Source: Limosilactobacillus panis DSM 6035 (lineage in GTDB: Bacteria > Bacillota > Bacilli > Lactobacillales > Lactobacillaceae). From it: a stretch of 44,822 nucleotides of DNA. Position 1 is the stretch's first letter. The number at the start of each line of letters is the position of its first letter. Below, piece by piece: positions 34,790 to 43,258 of this stretch. The notes under the pieces are model-generated. The model had not been told where the DNA came from and ran no database searches. It saw only the letters and a program-made list of their open reading frames with translations. Location of the stretch: positions 1-44,822 of the forward strand of contig NZ_AZGM01000087.1 of NCBI RefSeq assembly GCF_001435935.1. The letters run 5' to 3'. The translations under genes were made by a program, and so were the position numbers.

Positions 34790-34830
34790 AAGCTCTCATT
34801 GCTTTGCAAAAGGCAAGGAGAGCTTTTTTA
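34790..34830 (+). terminator. Riboswitch expression-platform terminator
   Basis: AGCTCTC (34791-34797) pairs with GAGAGCT (34818-34824), with inner TTGC/GCAA pairs, followed by TTTTTT. Confidence 0.85.
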
Positions 34831-34868
34831 TAGGCTGCGAATTGACTTCATACTGGGAGGAATAATTC

Positions 34869-35769
34869 GTGAAGCAAGCATCCGCAACCGTAAACAACGA
34901 CCAAGCACCGACCGGCTTTGCTGGCCAGTGGCGTAACTTTATCCTGGGTTTTCAGCACCTTCTAGCCATGTACTCCGGAGATGTCCTGGTCCCCCTGTTG
35001 ATTGGTCACTACCTGCATTTTTCGACGGTGCAAATGACCTACTTGGTCTCAATTGACATCTTCATGTGTGGGGTTGCCACCCTACTCCAACTCAAACAAA
35101 CGCCCCTAACCGGGATCGGCCTGCCGGTTGTCCTTGGCTGTGCAGTCCAGGCGGTTACGCCCTTGGAATCCATCGGGGGCAAACTAGGGATTACCTACAT
35201 GTACGGGGCCATCATCGCGGCCGGTATCTTTGTCTTCCTAATCGCCGGCTTCTTTGCCCACCTCAAGCGCTTCTTCCCACCAGTCGTCACCGGCTCACTA
35301 ATCACGATTATCGGCTTCACACTGGTGCCGGTTGGCTTCCAGAACCTCGGTGGGGGAAACGCATCTGCTAGTTCCTTCGGTGCCCCAGTTAACCTATTAA
35401 TTGGCTTTCTGACCATCGTCATTATCCTGCTGTTCTCCGCCTTTGCCCGCGGCTTCATGAAGTCAATTGCCATCCTGATTGGGATCCTGCTCGCCTCGTT
35501 TATCGCCGGCGGCTTAGGTCAGGTCTCATTGACCCCGGTCAGTTAAGCAGCCTGGTTCCACGCCCCGCAGCTGTTCTTCTTTGGGATTCCCCGTTTCAAC
35601 CTTAGCGCAATGGTCACCATGATTTTGGTGTCCTTGACGACCATGATCGAATCCACCGGGGTCTTCTTCGCCCTCAGTGACATCACCGGACGTCAGTTAA
35701 CCACCCAGGACCTGGAACGCGGGTACCGGGCGGAAGGAATTGCGGCCGTCCTCGGTGGCCGTCTTTGGT
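34869..35769 (+). pseudogene. pbuX: Xanthine permease pseudogene (internal stop, 3' part deleted)
   Basis: An NCS2-family nucleobase transporter. It starts with GTG after GGGAGGAA. Residues 1-225 read normally ('GFQHLLAMYSGDVLVPLLIG', 'TGIGLPVVLGCAVQAV', 'GSLITIIGFTLVPVGFQNLGGG'). A TAA at 35544-35546 interrupts 'LTPVS-stop-AAWFHAPQLFFFGIP'. Relatives have Gln there, so this is a likely CAA-to-TAA change. The same frame then continues with good NCS2 sequence, 'TMILVSLTTMIESTGVFFALSDITGRQ', up to 'AAVLGG' at about 35757, where it runs into nhaC sequence and stops at TGA 35767. About 140 C-terminal residues are missing. An intact guanine riboswitch precedes it. Confidence 0.88.
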
Positions 35770-36663
35770 GATAAGATGTCTCCCCTGTCCGATTCCACTA
35801 ACCTGGCATCGGCAATTGCCGGTAGTGACCTCTTCGCCCACATCAAAAACATGATGTGGTCAACGATTCCGTCCTTCATCGTCTCCCTGGTCCTCTTTTG
35901 GGTCCTTGGGAACTCAAGCAACCAGATGAGTGCCGCCAAGATTGCCCACACAACCGCCATCTTAAACCAGCATTTCGTTATCAGCTGGTGGGCACTTTTG
36001 CCAATCATTCTGATGTTTGCCTGCGCCTGGAAGCACATCCCGGCCATTCCAACACTGTTTATCAATATCCTAGTAACGGTCGGGATGATTTTCTTCCAGA
36101 ACCCGCATGAGTCATTAAAATCCCTCACCACGTTAATCGGCGAGGGCTTCGTGGCCCACACCAGTGACGCCGCCGTCAACGCCCTGCTGTCCCGGGGTGG
36201 GATCACCAGCATGATGGCGACCGTTTCTTTGATCATCGTTACCCTCTCACTGGGGGGCATCCTAATGAAGTTTAACGTTGTCCAGGTGGCAATGGAGCCC
36301 CTGGTAAAGCACCTCCGCAAGCCTGGTTCCCTGGTTACGACAACCATCTTTTCGGGGATTGGAATCAACCTGTTTGTCGGTGAACAGTACCTCTCCGTTA
36401 TTCTTCCCGGGAAGGCCTTCAAGCCCGCATTTAGTCGGATCGGGCTGGCCCCGTTAGCCCTCAGTCGGGTCCTCGAAGACGGGGGAAGTGTCATCAACTA
36501 CCTGATTCCATGGGGCGTGGCTGGCTCCTTCGCCGCCTCCACGCTAGGGGTCCCTGTCCTTCACTTTCTTCCCTTTGCCTTCTTTAGCCTGTTCTCACCA
36601 GTCTTCTCCATCCTCAGTGGTTTTACCGGGATTGGCTTAAAGAAGAGTGCCCCGCAAAACTAG
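35757..36663 (+). pseudogene. nhaC: 3' remnant of a Na+/H+ antiporter gene (NhaC family)
   Basis: The reading from about 35761 to 36663 encodes some 300 residues starting 'VFGDKMSPLSDSTNLASAIAGSDLFAHIKNMMWSTIPSF', a conserved internal block of NhaC proteins, continuing through 'GEGFVAHTSDAAVNALLSRGGITSMM' to a normal C-terminus. NhaC proteins are usually about 460 residues, so the first 160 or so are gone. An upstream TTG (35740) lies in permease sequence and there is no ribosome site before the internal ATG at 35776. It is probably not translated into a working transporter. Confidence 0.85.
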
Positions 36664-36670
36664 CCATTAT

Positions 36671-36716
36671 AAAAAGAGGATGAGAAAAAGCTTCAGCTTG
36701 TTCTCATCCTCTTTTA
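36671..36716. terminator. Bidirectional terminator between nhaC remnant and CDF gene
   Basis: AAAAGAGGATGAGAA pairs with TTCTCATCCTCTTTT around a loop with an inner AAGCTT-like hairpin. Confidence 0.85.
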
Positions 36717-36726
36717 TGATGCATCC

Positions 36727-37752
36727 CTAGAATCGACCATGAACATCCTTATCCGTAAATGATCGTGGGTCGGGGATAAAGGAAATATCGGCGTCAATAA
36801 TCCCAAAGCGCTCGCGGAGTATCTGTTCAATCCGCTCTGACAGCTGGAAGCTCTCCAGGACCGTCATCTTACTGTCAACAACCAGGGTGGCATCCAAAGT
36901 AACCAGGTTACCGTTGTAGTGGGCCTTCAGTTCAGCAATGTATTGAATTGCCGGAACCGCTAAGATTGCCTGCCCGTACTCATGCTCGGCCTTGGGATCA
37001 AAGTAGTCGGTCAAGTTCAGGCTGCTTTCAAAGAAAATCTTCAGCCCCGAATACAGGATAAAGAAGCCGACAATAATACTGGTAGCCCCATCTAGCCAGG
37101 TAAAGTTGAAGAGCAGGGCCCCAGCAATTGCAATCATCGTTCCAATACTCGTGAAGGCGTCACTCAAGCTGTCCTGGGCCGAAGCCAACAGGGCTGCGTT
37201 TTGCAGCTTGCGGCCGGTCTGCCGGTTCATGTACCACACGACCAGCATTATCACTGACGCAATACCGGCCCCCACGATGGCAATCGGTTGGGGCACTACC
37301 CGGTCATTCGAGCTCAAGAGGCCCTTAATCCCATCAATAATAACGCTTAGGGCAATGGCCACCATCACCACGGCCGTTACCAGGGAGAAAACCGTCTCGT
37401 ACCGCCAACGGACAAACTGCACCCGCTGGTCCGTTCCCAGGTGTGCCTGGTAGCCATCTTCCGGAAGCTTGGCCCCAATGATGTCGTCATCGTCAACGTC
37501 TTGGGCAATGTGTAGGCCTAGCATCAAAAGGACGATGGAAATAATTCCCGAAAGGTTATTAAAGGCGTCCGCCCGCAGTGTCTGGGACTTGCTGACCGCC
37601 GCAAGCCAGTACTCAATAATTGAGATCAATAGGTACGCCACCACGTTATAGATGAGGTGGCGCTGGGATGCCCGAATCTTCACTAATTCCTTGGCCTGGG
37701 TATCCTCCCATTGGGCCATCTCACCCTTGGTGTGCTGCATAAACTTAGTCAT
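36727..37752 (-). CDS. Cation diffusion facilitator (CDF) transporter
   Basis: A 341-residue CDF protein. About six membrane helices (residues 33-55, 67-85, 120-141, 155-173, 200-215, 218-236) are followed by a cytoplasmic domain. Metal-site motifs are ADAFNN (D62 to N66) in helix 2 and DSLSD (D194 to D198) in helix 5. The absence of His in both sites is more like Mn2+ or Fe2+ exporters than Zn2+ ones. A charged DVDDDD loop lies at 85-90. It exports divalent metal by proton antiport. Confidence 0.9.
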   Translation of the reverse strand: MTKFMQHTKGEMAQWEDTQAKELVKIRASQRHLIYNVVAYLLISIIEYWLAAVSKSQTLRADAFNNLSGIISIVLLMLGLHIAQDVDDDDIIGAKLPEDGYQAHLGTDQRVQFVRWRYETVFSLVTAVVMVAIALSVIIDGIKGLLSSNDRVVPQPIAIVGAGIASVIMLVVWYMNRQTGRKLQNAALLASAQDSLSDAFTSIGTMIAIAGALLFNFTWLDGATSIIVGFFILYSGLKIFFESSLNLTDYFDPKAEHEYGQAILAVPAIQYIAELKAHYNGNLVTLDATLVVDSKMTVLESFQLSERIEQILRERFGIIDADISFIPDPRSFTDKDVHGRF

Positions 37753-37923
37753 TTTTACCCGCTTCCCTAAAAAGTATCAGGATCGATTATACCGCAAACA
37801 TCAAGGGATCGTGATATAAATTCTGTATGCATTGAAGTACCGTATACACAAAAGACCCCAATGCCCGGAAATTCGAACACTGAAGGCCACCGCTTATTTT
37901 GCACTAAAAGAAACTTCCGTACT

Positions 37924-37939
37924 TGTTTCACGCGAAACA
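37924..37939. promoter_or_regulatory. parS-like palindrome (candidate ParB/Spo0J site)
   Basis: TGTTTCACGCGAAACA matches the parS consensus TGTTTCACGTGAAACA at 15 of 16 positions. It lies in the non-coding gap between two genes (37753-37946), where I see no other clear feature. If functional, it would place this window in the origin-proximal part of the chromosome. A GTTTC/GAAAC hairpin is an alternative reading, but no T run follows on either strand. Confidence 0.5.
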
Positions 37940-37946
37940 TACCGAA

Positions 37947-38600
37947 CTATTTGTTGTATGAAACAACTTTGATGTTGTCATCGGTTAAAAGCATCTGCGT
38001 CAAGCTACCATTGGCGGGGCGAACAGTCACGTCATACTTGCCACCGCCGAAGCGTTCAACAAGGCTTAAAAGGGTATTACCGTGACTTACCCACAGAACG
38101 TTGGCATCCTCTGGCAAGTCAGCATTGCGGATAAGGTCAATTCCCTTATCCACCCGTTTCCAGTATTCCTGGTTGTTTTCCGCATCGTGGAAGGGGTCGG
38201 CGTCTTTCAGCCAATCCTTTGCTTGGCCAATTGAGTACTTAGTTACAATATCATGGAAGTTCTTAAGGCCGTGCGGGGCGCCCGCGTTGTACCAGGCAAC
38301 GTCCATGTTGGTTCCCTCATACGAGCCGTAAAACTCCTCCCGGAAGTAAGGGGTAGTAGTCGGGTGCTTAACCGAATCCGCCTGGTTCATATCCAGGATC
38401 CTTTGGATTGTCTCCATTGCCCGCGTTGTGTCACTACAAAATGCCGCATCAAAATGGACATTCTTGAGTCGTTCACCCGCTTGCCAGGCATTTTCCTTCC
38501 CCTTGGCCGTCAGTGGTGAATTACTCCACCCCTGCAACTTGTTATAGATGTTGAAATAGGTTTGACCGTGACGAACGAGGTATAAGTTTAACTTTGTCAT
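37947..38600 (-). CDS. Histidine phosphatase family protein (phosphoglycerate mutase-like)
   Basis: A 217-residue branch-1 histidine phosphatase. The phosphorylated His is H11 in LVRHGQT; 'CSDTTRAMET' and the second catalytic His in 'VLWVSHGNT' complete the site. It could be a cofactor-dependent mutase or, more likely given the divergent middle, a small-molecule phosphatase. I chose the ATG at 38598-38600 (8 bases after GGAGG) over GTG 38615 and ATG 38606, which overlap or crowd the ribosome site. Confidence 0.9.
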   Translation of the reverse strand: MTKLNLYLVRHGQTYFNIYNKLQGWSNSPLTAKGKENAWQAGERLKNVHFDAAFCSDTTRAMETIQRILDMNQADSVKHPTTTPYFREEFYGSYEGTNMDVAWYNAGAPHGLKNFHDIVTKYSIGQAKDWLKDADPFHDAENNQEYWKRVDKGIDLIRNADLPEDANVLWVSHGNTLLSLVERFGGGKYDVTVRPANGSLTQMLLTDDNIKVVSYNK

Positions 38601-38753
38601 TTTCATAACCTCCACTTCTAAGACTTCATTATCATTTTACCGCTTTCATTAGCGTAAAGCCACGGAATCAAGCTTAGGATGAGTTTAGACTTTTAAACAC
38701 ATTTTCTTCATATCTGTTCCGTACACTGAAGAACATAGAAGGAAGGAATCAAT

Positions 38754-39023
38754 ATGACACTTAAAGACACAGCTCACTCTGACATCGTTGCCGCCAGGAT
38801 TGTGGCGGTGACGGGTCGAACGGTGAAAGTTGTTACCGAAGATGGACAGACTTTGCGAATCCCCCTTTCTAAGACTTACCGGCAGGATAAAACCATGCTG
38901 GCCTCTTTAAAAGACATCTTGAAGGCGGGGATCTGGATCCCTGTTAACCGGCATTTGAAGCGGCTTTTTCATTACGATTGGCTGGCGGCCCCGACGCCCG
39001 TTCCAGCGGTCGCAAAGAATTAA
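38754..39023 (+). CDS. Small protein of unknown function
   Basis: An 89-residue basic soluble protein starting MTLKDTAHSDIVAARIVAVTGRTVKVVTEDGQTLRIPL. The first 45 residues look like an all-beta module that might be an OB or S1-like strand set, followed by a hydrophilic helix and 'AGIWIPVNRHLKRLFHYDWL'. I do not recognise a family. GGAAGGAAT is 5 bases before the ATG. It stands alone between the phosphatase (divergent) and the LTA synthase gene. Confidence 0.65.
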   Translation: MTLKDTAHSDIVAARIVAVTGRTVKVVTEDGQTLRIPLSKTYRQDKTMLASLKDILKAGIWIPVNRHLKRLFHYDWLAAPTPVPAVAKN

Positions 39024-39135
39024 GTTTTCGCAACGAAACTAACAATGCCAATTGTTTACTTGCAATCTGTGATAAAATGGTTCTGATTTGTCAAAACCAA
39101 TTAAATATAAACATTGATTGCGAGGAACATTCCTA

Positions 39136-41274
39136 ATGAAAAAATTAAGCAAATTTGTGGACACTAGGATTGGGTTCTTCACCCTCCTAGTCGTCCTTTT
39201 TTGGTTTAAAACCCTATTTGCTTACTTCACTGATTTTAAGCTGGGGGCTTCCGGATTTTTCCAGTACCTCATTTTGCTGTTTAATCCCGTAGCAACCACT
39301 GCCTTAATCTATAGTATTGCATTTTACTTTAAGCGGGCGCGCTTCTTCTACCCTGTTTTGATGGGGCTCGACATTGCCAATACGCTCCTGCTCTACCTTA
39401 ACGTTATTTACTTCCGTGAATTTACCGACTTCATGACGATTGCCACCATGACGGGCTATTCGAAGGTGAACCAGGGGCTCAGCGGCAGTTCGCTTGCCCT
39501 AACAAACTTTCACGACGTCTTCTACTGGCTTGACATCGTCGTCATCGTCGTCTTGATGCTCTTAAAAAAGGTTCGCTTTGATAAGCGGGCAATCGGTTCA
39601 CGGCTTGCCTTCGCCTTTACCTCAATGGCCCTGGTTCTCTTCGGGGTGAACCTCTCGTTTGCCGAAATGGACCGGCCACAGCTTTTGGGGCGGACGTTTG
39701 ACCGGACCTACATCGTTAAGTACCTAGGGATTGACACCTTTACCGGATACGACCTGGTGAAGTCCCAGCACATTAACGATATGCGGCAGAGCGCTACTAA
39801 GTCGGAGCTGAAGAAGGTCAAGAAGTTTACCGACAAGCACTATGCCAAGGCGAACCCACAGATGTTTGGGATTGCCAAGGGACGGAATGTCATCATCATC
39901 CACCTGGAAAGCTTCCAGCAGTTCCTGATTGACAAGAAGATCAACGGACAGGAAGTCACGCCGTTCCTGAACTCGCTTTACCACAGCAACGAGACCTACG
40001 CCTTCGATAACTTCTTCCACCAAGTTGGCCAGGGGAAGACCAGTGACGCTGAAAACCTCCTGGAAACCAGTACCTTTGGCCTTCCTCAAGGTTCACTCTT
40101 TGCCACCCTTGGCAGTGACAACACCTTCCAAGGGGCCCCGGCCATCCTCAAGCAGCGGGCTGGCTACACTAGTGCAGTCTTCCACGGTAACGTCGCCAGC
40201 TTCTGGAACCGGAACAATGTTTACAAGAACCTCGGCTACCAGTACTTCTTTGATGCTAGTTACTTCGACACTTCGGGTGACAAGTCAACCGGCTACGGGC
40301 TGAAGGATAAGCTGCTGTTCAAGGATTCCATCAAGTACTTGCAAAACCTCCAGCAGCCCTTCTACGCCAAGTACATTACGGTCACTAACCACTTCCCGTA
40401 CACCCTCGATGATGAGGATAAGGATCCGAACTTCCAAACCACTGATTCAGGGGACGAAAACGTAGACAACTACTTCATTACCGCCCACTACCTCGACCAG
40501 TCGGTTCAAGAGTTCTTCAACTACCTTAAGAAGAGCGGACTCTACAACCATTCCATCATCATGATTTATGGGGACCACTACGGAATCTCCAATAGTGAAA
40601 ACACTTCGTTAGCAGGGGTTCTCGGAAAGAATGCCGATGACTGGACGGATTTTGACAACGCCCAACTACAACGGGTACCGTTGATGTTCGTCATCCCTAA
40701 CGCCGGTAATCACGGCCACATTGTTCACACCTATGGGGGTGAAGTTGACGTCTTGCCAACTCTCCTCCACCTACTTGGTATCAGTTCGAAACGTTACATC
40801 CAGTTTGGGACCGATCTCTTCTCAAAGCAGCACAGTCAAGTCGTTGCTTTCCGGAACCAGGACTTCGTTACGCCGCACTACACCAGTATTAGTGGCACTA
40901 TCTATAACAACCGGACCGGGAAGAAGGCCAAGTTGACCAAGAAGCAGCGGGCCAAGTTACAAAGGGACCAGAAACTAGTCAACACGGAACTAAGCCTTTC
41001 CGATTCCTTAAACGAAAAGAACCTCCTCCGCTTCTACCATCCGAAGGGCTTTAAGGCCGTCAACCCCGCCGATTATAACTACTCCAACGGGCTGAAGCGG
41101 GCTCAACGGATTGAAAAGAAGAAGGGCAATAAGTCAACGAGTATCTTTAGCAAAAACAACAACCAATCGACAGTTGATGATTACAGCACCGATGCTCCAG
41201 AACAAAACCACTCTTCTACCGATTCTAACCGGATTAAGATTACTAACCCGGACGGTAATAATAAAAACCAGTAA
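39136..41274 (+). CDS. Lipoteichoic acid synthase-type sulfatase-fold membrane protein
   Basis: A 712-residue protein. Five hydrophobic segments lie in about the first 190 residues, then an extracellular sulfatase-like domain. Metal and catalytic residues fit LtaS: Glu258 in 'IHLESFQ', nucleophile Thr302 in 'GQGKTSDAE', and Asp480-His481 in 'YGDHYG'. It should transfer glycerol phosphate from phosphatidylglycerol to build lipoteichoic acid or prime it. The C-terminal 60 residues are basic and Asn/Ser-rich. ATG 39136 is preferred (GAGGA about 9 bases upstream) over TTG 39118. Confidence 0.9.
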   Translation: MKKLSKFVDTRIGFFTLLVVLFWFKTLFAYFTDFKLGASGFFQYLILLFNPVATTALIYSIAFYFKRARFFYPVLMGLDIANTLLLYLNVIYFREFTDFMTIATMTGYSKVNQGLSGSSLALTNFHDVFYWLDIVVIVVLMLLKKVRFDKRAIGSRLAFAFTSMALVLFGVNLSFAEMDRPQLLGRTFDRTYIVKYLGIDTFTGYDLVKSQHINDMRQSATKSELKKVKKFTDKHYAKANPQMFGIAKGRNVIIIHLESFQQFLIDKKINGQEVTPFLNSLYHSNETYAFDNFFHQVGQGKTSDAENLLETSTFGLPQGSLFATLGSDNTFQGAPAILKQRAGYTSAVFHGNVASFWNRNNVYKNLGYQYFFDASYFDTSGDKSTGYGLKDKLLFKDSIKYLQNLQQPFYAKYITVTNHFPYTLDDEDKDPNFQTTDSGDENVDNYFITAHYLDQSVQEFFNYLKKSGLYNHSIIMIYGDHYGISNSENTSLAGVLGKNADDWTDFDNAQLQRVPLMFVIPNAGNHGHIVHTYGGEVDVLPTLLHLLGISSKRYIQFGTDLFSKQHSQVVAFRNQDFVTPHYTSISGTIYNNRTGKKAKLTKKQRAKLQRDQKLVNTELSLSDSLNEKNLLRFYHPKGFKAVNPADYNYSNGLKRAQRIEKKKGNKSTSIFSKNNNQSTVDDYSTDAPEQNHSSTDSNRIKITNPDGNNKNQ

Positions 41275-41292
41275 GAAGTTCATAGCCAAAAT

Positions 41293-41341
41293 AAAATGAG
41301 CGCCAGTATCCGGTAAAAGCCGAACACTGGCGCTCATTTTT
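41293..41341. terminator. Bidirectional terminator between LTA synthase and dacA
   Basis: AAAATGAGCGCCAGT pairs with ACTGGCGCTCATTTT, serving two convergent genes. Confidence 0.88.
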
Positions 41342-41363
41342 GAATCGTCATATTCTCTTTATA

Positions 41364-42584
41364 TTAATGCCACAGCCGCTGCCAGAAGTTACCCCGCGGG
41401 ACCTGTTCCTCACTGTAGAGGTCATAGGTCAGCGGTTCGCCATTGATTGTCCGGATGTCCGGGCTCGATAGCTCAATCTCACCAACCCGTTCATTCTTCC
41501 TGATTGGGGCCAAGAGCCTTCCCCGCTTATTTTGCTTCTGGTGGTCATAGTTAACCGCTAAGGTGTAGTGGCGGACTGGTTTGCTCCCCCAGATCATCAG
41601 CTTCTGTGGTTTGATATCGGTGGTCCGCTGGTTCCCGTTAGCAACCCACTGCTGACGCAAATTTTTCGGCAGGGTAATTTCCTGGAGGGGCGTTTGCTTT
41701 AGCATGTTATAAAGCTGCTGGGTTGTCGTGAAGCGGGCGTCTTTATCGTTCCCGTTGGCGTGGAGGACCACGGTGATGATACGGTGACCGCGGTAAAGGC
41801 CGGTACTGACAAAACACGCTCCGGCGGCATCAGAGGTCCCGGTCTTTAAGCCGTCGATCTGGACACCACTTACCGTGTACTTGTCGCCAGGAAGCATCTT
41901 ATTCAAGTTCTCCTCCTTCACGGTCTTATTTTTAGCAATGTAAAAGCAGGCACTTTTCTGGGCAGTTACCTGGAGAATATCCGGATATGACCGGACAAGG
42001 TAGCGGGCTAAGATGGCCGCGTCGGCAGCGGTCATGGCGTTTTCCGCCTTATCCGAATACTGGTTTAACTTCAAGTTCTTCAGGTCGCCATTAGTAAGGC
42101 CCACCGGGTTCACGATTGAGCACTTTTTCAAACCGAGGTCCTTAGCCTTTTGCTGAAGCTTAAGGTTAAACTCTTCAATGTTACTGCCGTCCGCCATTGC
42201 CAGGGCGAGGGTTGCCCCATCGGCAGACTTGACCATCGCCGCGTTGACCAACTCCCGGACAGTATACGACTGACCCGCCTGCAGGCCAATACTCGAATAA
42301 CTAGGGTCGTTGGAAATGGCTGCGACATCGGGTGTTATCTGGACCTTACTGTTGGCGGTGATAACGTTTTGCTTTAATTCGTCATGAATCACGGCAATCG
42401 TAAGTAACTTGCTGACGGATGCCACGGGCAACTTCATATTTGGGCTTTGCTCGTAAATAACCTGACCAGTCGAGGCGTCCACCATGACCGCTGCCGAGGC
42501 ATCGATACGTTTGCTAGCTGACGCGCCGGTTGCCACGCTCAGTAAAAGCAGCAGCGCGATTAAGAATGAAAAAAACTTTTTCAT
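41364..42584 (-). CDS. dacA: D-alanyl-D-alanine carboxypeptidase (PBP5-type)
   Basis: A 406-residue low-molecular-mass penicillin-binding protein with a signal peptide (residues 1-24, 'ATGASASKR'). Motifs: SVSK with nucleophile Ser56 and Lys59, KTG at 247-249, and 'KSADGATLALA' at the SxN position (Ser120-Ala-Asp122), with Asp where most members have Asn. The C-terminal PBP5 domain follows (about 290-400). It removes the terminal D-Ala of peptidoglycan stem peptides. It is divergent from the L,D-transpeptidase-like gene at 42678. Confidence 0.92.
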   Translation of the reverse strand: MKKFFSFLIALLLLLSVATGASASKRIDASAAVMVDASTGQVIYEQSPNMKLPVASVSKLLTIAVIHDELKQNVITANSKVQITPDVAAISNDPSYSSIGLQAGQSYTVRELVNAAMVKSADGATLALAMADGSNIEEFNLKLQQKAKDLGLKKCSIVNPVGLTNGDLKNLKLNQYSDKAENAMTAADAAILARYLVRSYPDILQVTAQKSACFYIAKNKTVKEENLNKMLPGDKYTVSGVQIDGLKTGTSDAAGACFVSTGLYRGHRIITVVLHANGNDKDARFTTTQQLYNMLKQTPLQEITLPKNLRQQWVANGNQRTTDIKPQKLMIWGSKPVRHYTLAVNYDHQKQNKRGRLLAPIRKNERVGEIELSSPDIRTINGEPLTYDLYSEEQVPRGNFWQRLWH

Positions 42585-42677
42585 GAATTTTCTCCCATTT
42601 TGTTAAATTGCATTTGTCAGTTTCAAAAATAACGGTAAGATAGTAATAGTATTCTTCCGAAAGGGGTTAACCCAGTA

Positions 42678-43244
42678 ATGAACCGCGAATTCAAACACCT
42701 CTGTCAAATTGCGGGGGTGATTCTTTTGCTTGTCGTCCTCTTCATCAATGCCCGCTGCTACCTGGACAGCAGTCATTTCATTTCCGAAGCACGCCGCACC
42801 AGCCAGGTCTACAATACCAACCTCCTGAGTCGGGCACGATTGTACAAAGCGTCGGAGCACCGCAGTTACCCTAATTTGAAAAAGCAGGCCGACCTGCGCC
42901 TGATTGCGGAGCCCGGAATGCAGAAGGTCTTTGTTCTAAGCAAGCATAAGGTAATCTACATCATGCATGCCCAGATCAACGTCCAACCTGGCCGTTTCAC
43001 CAGTCAAGGCAAATATGGTCAGCAGCTTTTCCACGTTCAGGGCCAGCATACGGTTTCTGCCAAGAACTGGGCTGAGTTTGGTCACCACTACTACTTTGAA
43101 TCGCCAGTAAGCAAAGACCAGCACCCCGTCAGCAATAAGTGGCTAACCAAGCCGGCTAAAGTCGCCAACACCATTCAGCTATCCGCACCCGATGCCAAGT
43201 GGGTCCAGTCCCTGCCCAAGGGAACAACCATTATTATCCGTTAG
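42678..43244 (+). CDS. L,D-transpeptidase-like protein lacking the catalytic motif
   Basis: A 188-residue membrane-anchored protein (hydrophobic segment about 11-25). Its mature part aligns by eye with the active YkuD-type protein at 43452-44117. 'YPNLKKQADLRLIAEPGMQKVFVLSKHKVIYIMHA' matches that protein's 'YPDLKQAKNLWVKVCLKKNRTYVYDGKHIIYTMYC', and 'IQLSAPDAKWVQSLPKGTTIIIR' matches 'VRLSVPDARWFFRNVPVGTKIVV'. The SHGC block before VRLS, with the nucleophile Cys, is absent: the text reads 'VANTIQLS'. It is probably a catalytically inactive paralogue. It may regulate or bind peptidoglycan. The reading frame is otherwise intact. Confidence 0.7.
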   Translation: MNREFKHLCQIAGVILLLVVLFINARCYLDSSHFISEARRTSQVYNTNLLSRARLYKASEHRSYPNLKKQADLRLIAEPGMQKVFVLSKHKVIYIMHAQINVQPGRFTSQGKYGQQLFHVQGQHTVSAKNWAEFGHHYYFESPVSKDQHPVSNKWLTKPAKVANTIQLSAPDAKWVQSLPKGTTIIIR

Positions 43245-43258
43245 GAACGGTGATCACC

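Noticed and set aside
35697-36497. 266-codon minus-strand reading over the nhaC remnant
   Set aside because: It is an antisense shadow of NhaC sequence; residues are basic and proline-rich with no recognisable family.
37900-37946. Terminator for the phosphatase gene at the parS-like palindrome
   Set aside because: The hairpin has no T run on the minus strand; the 15 of 16 match to parS is the stronger reading.
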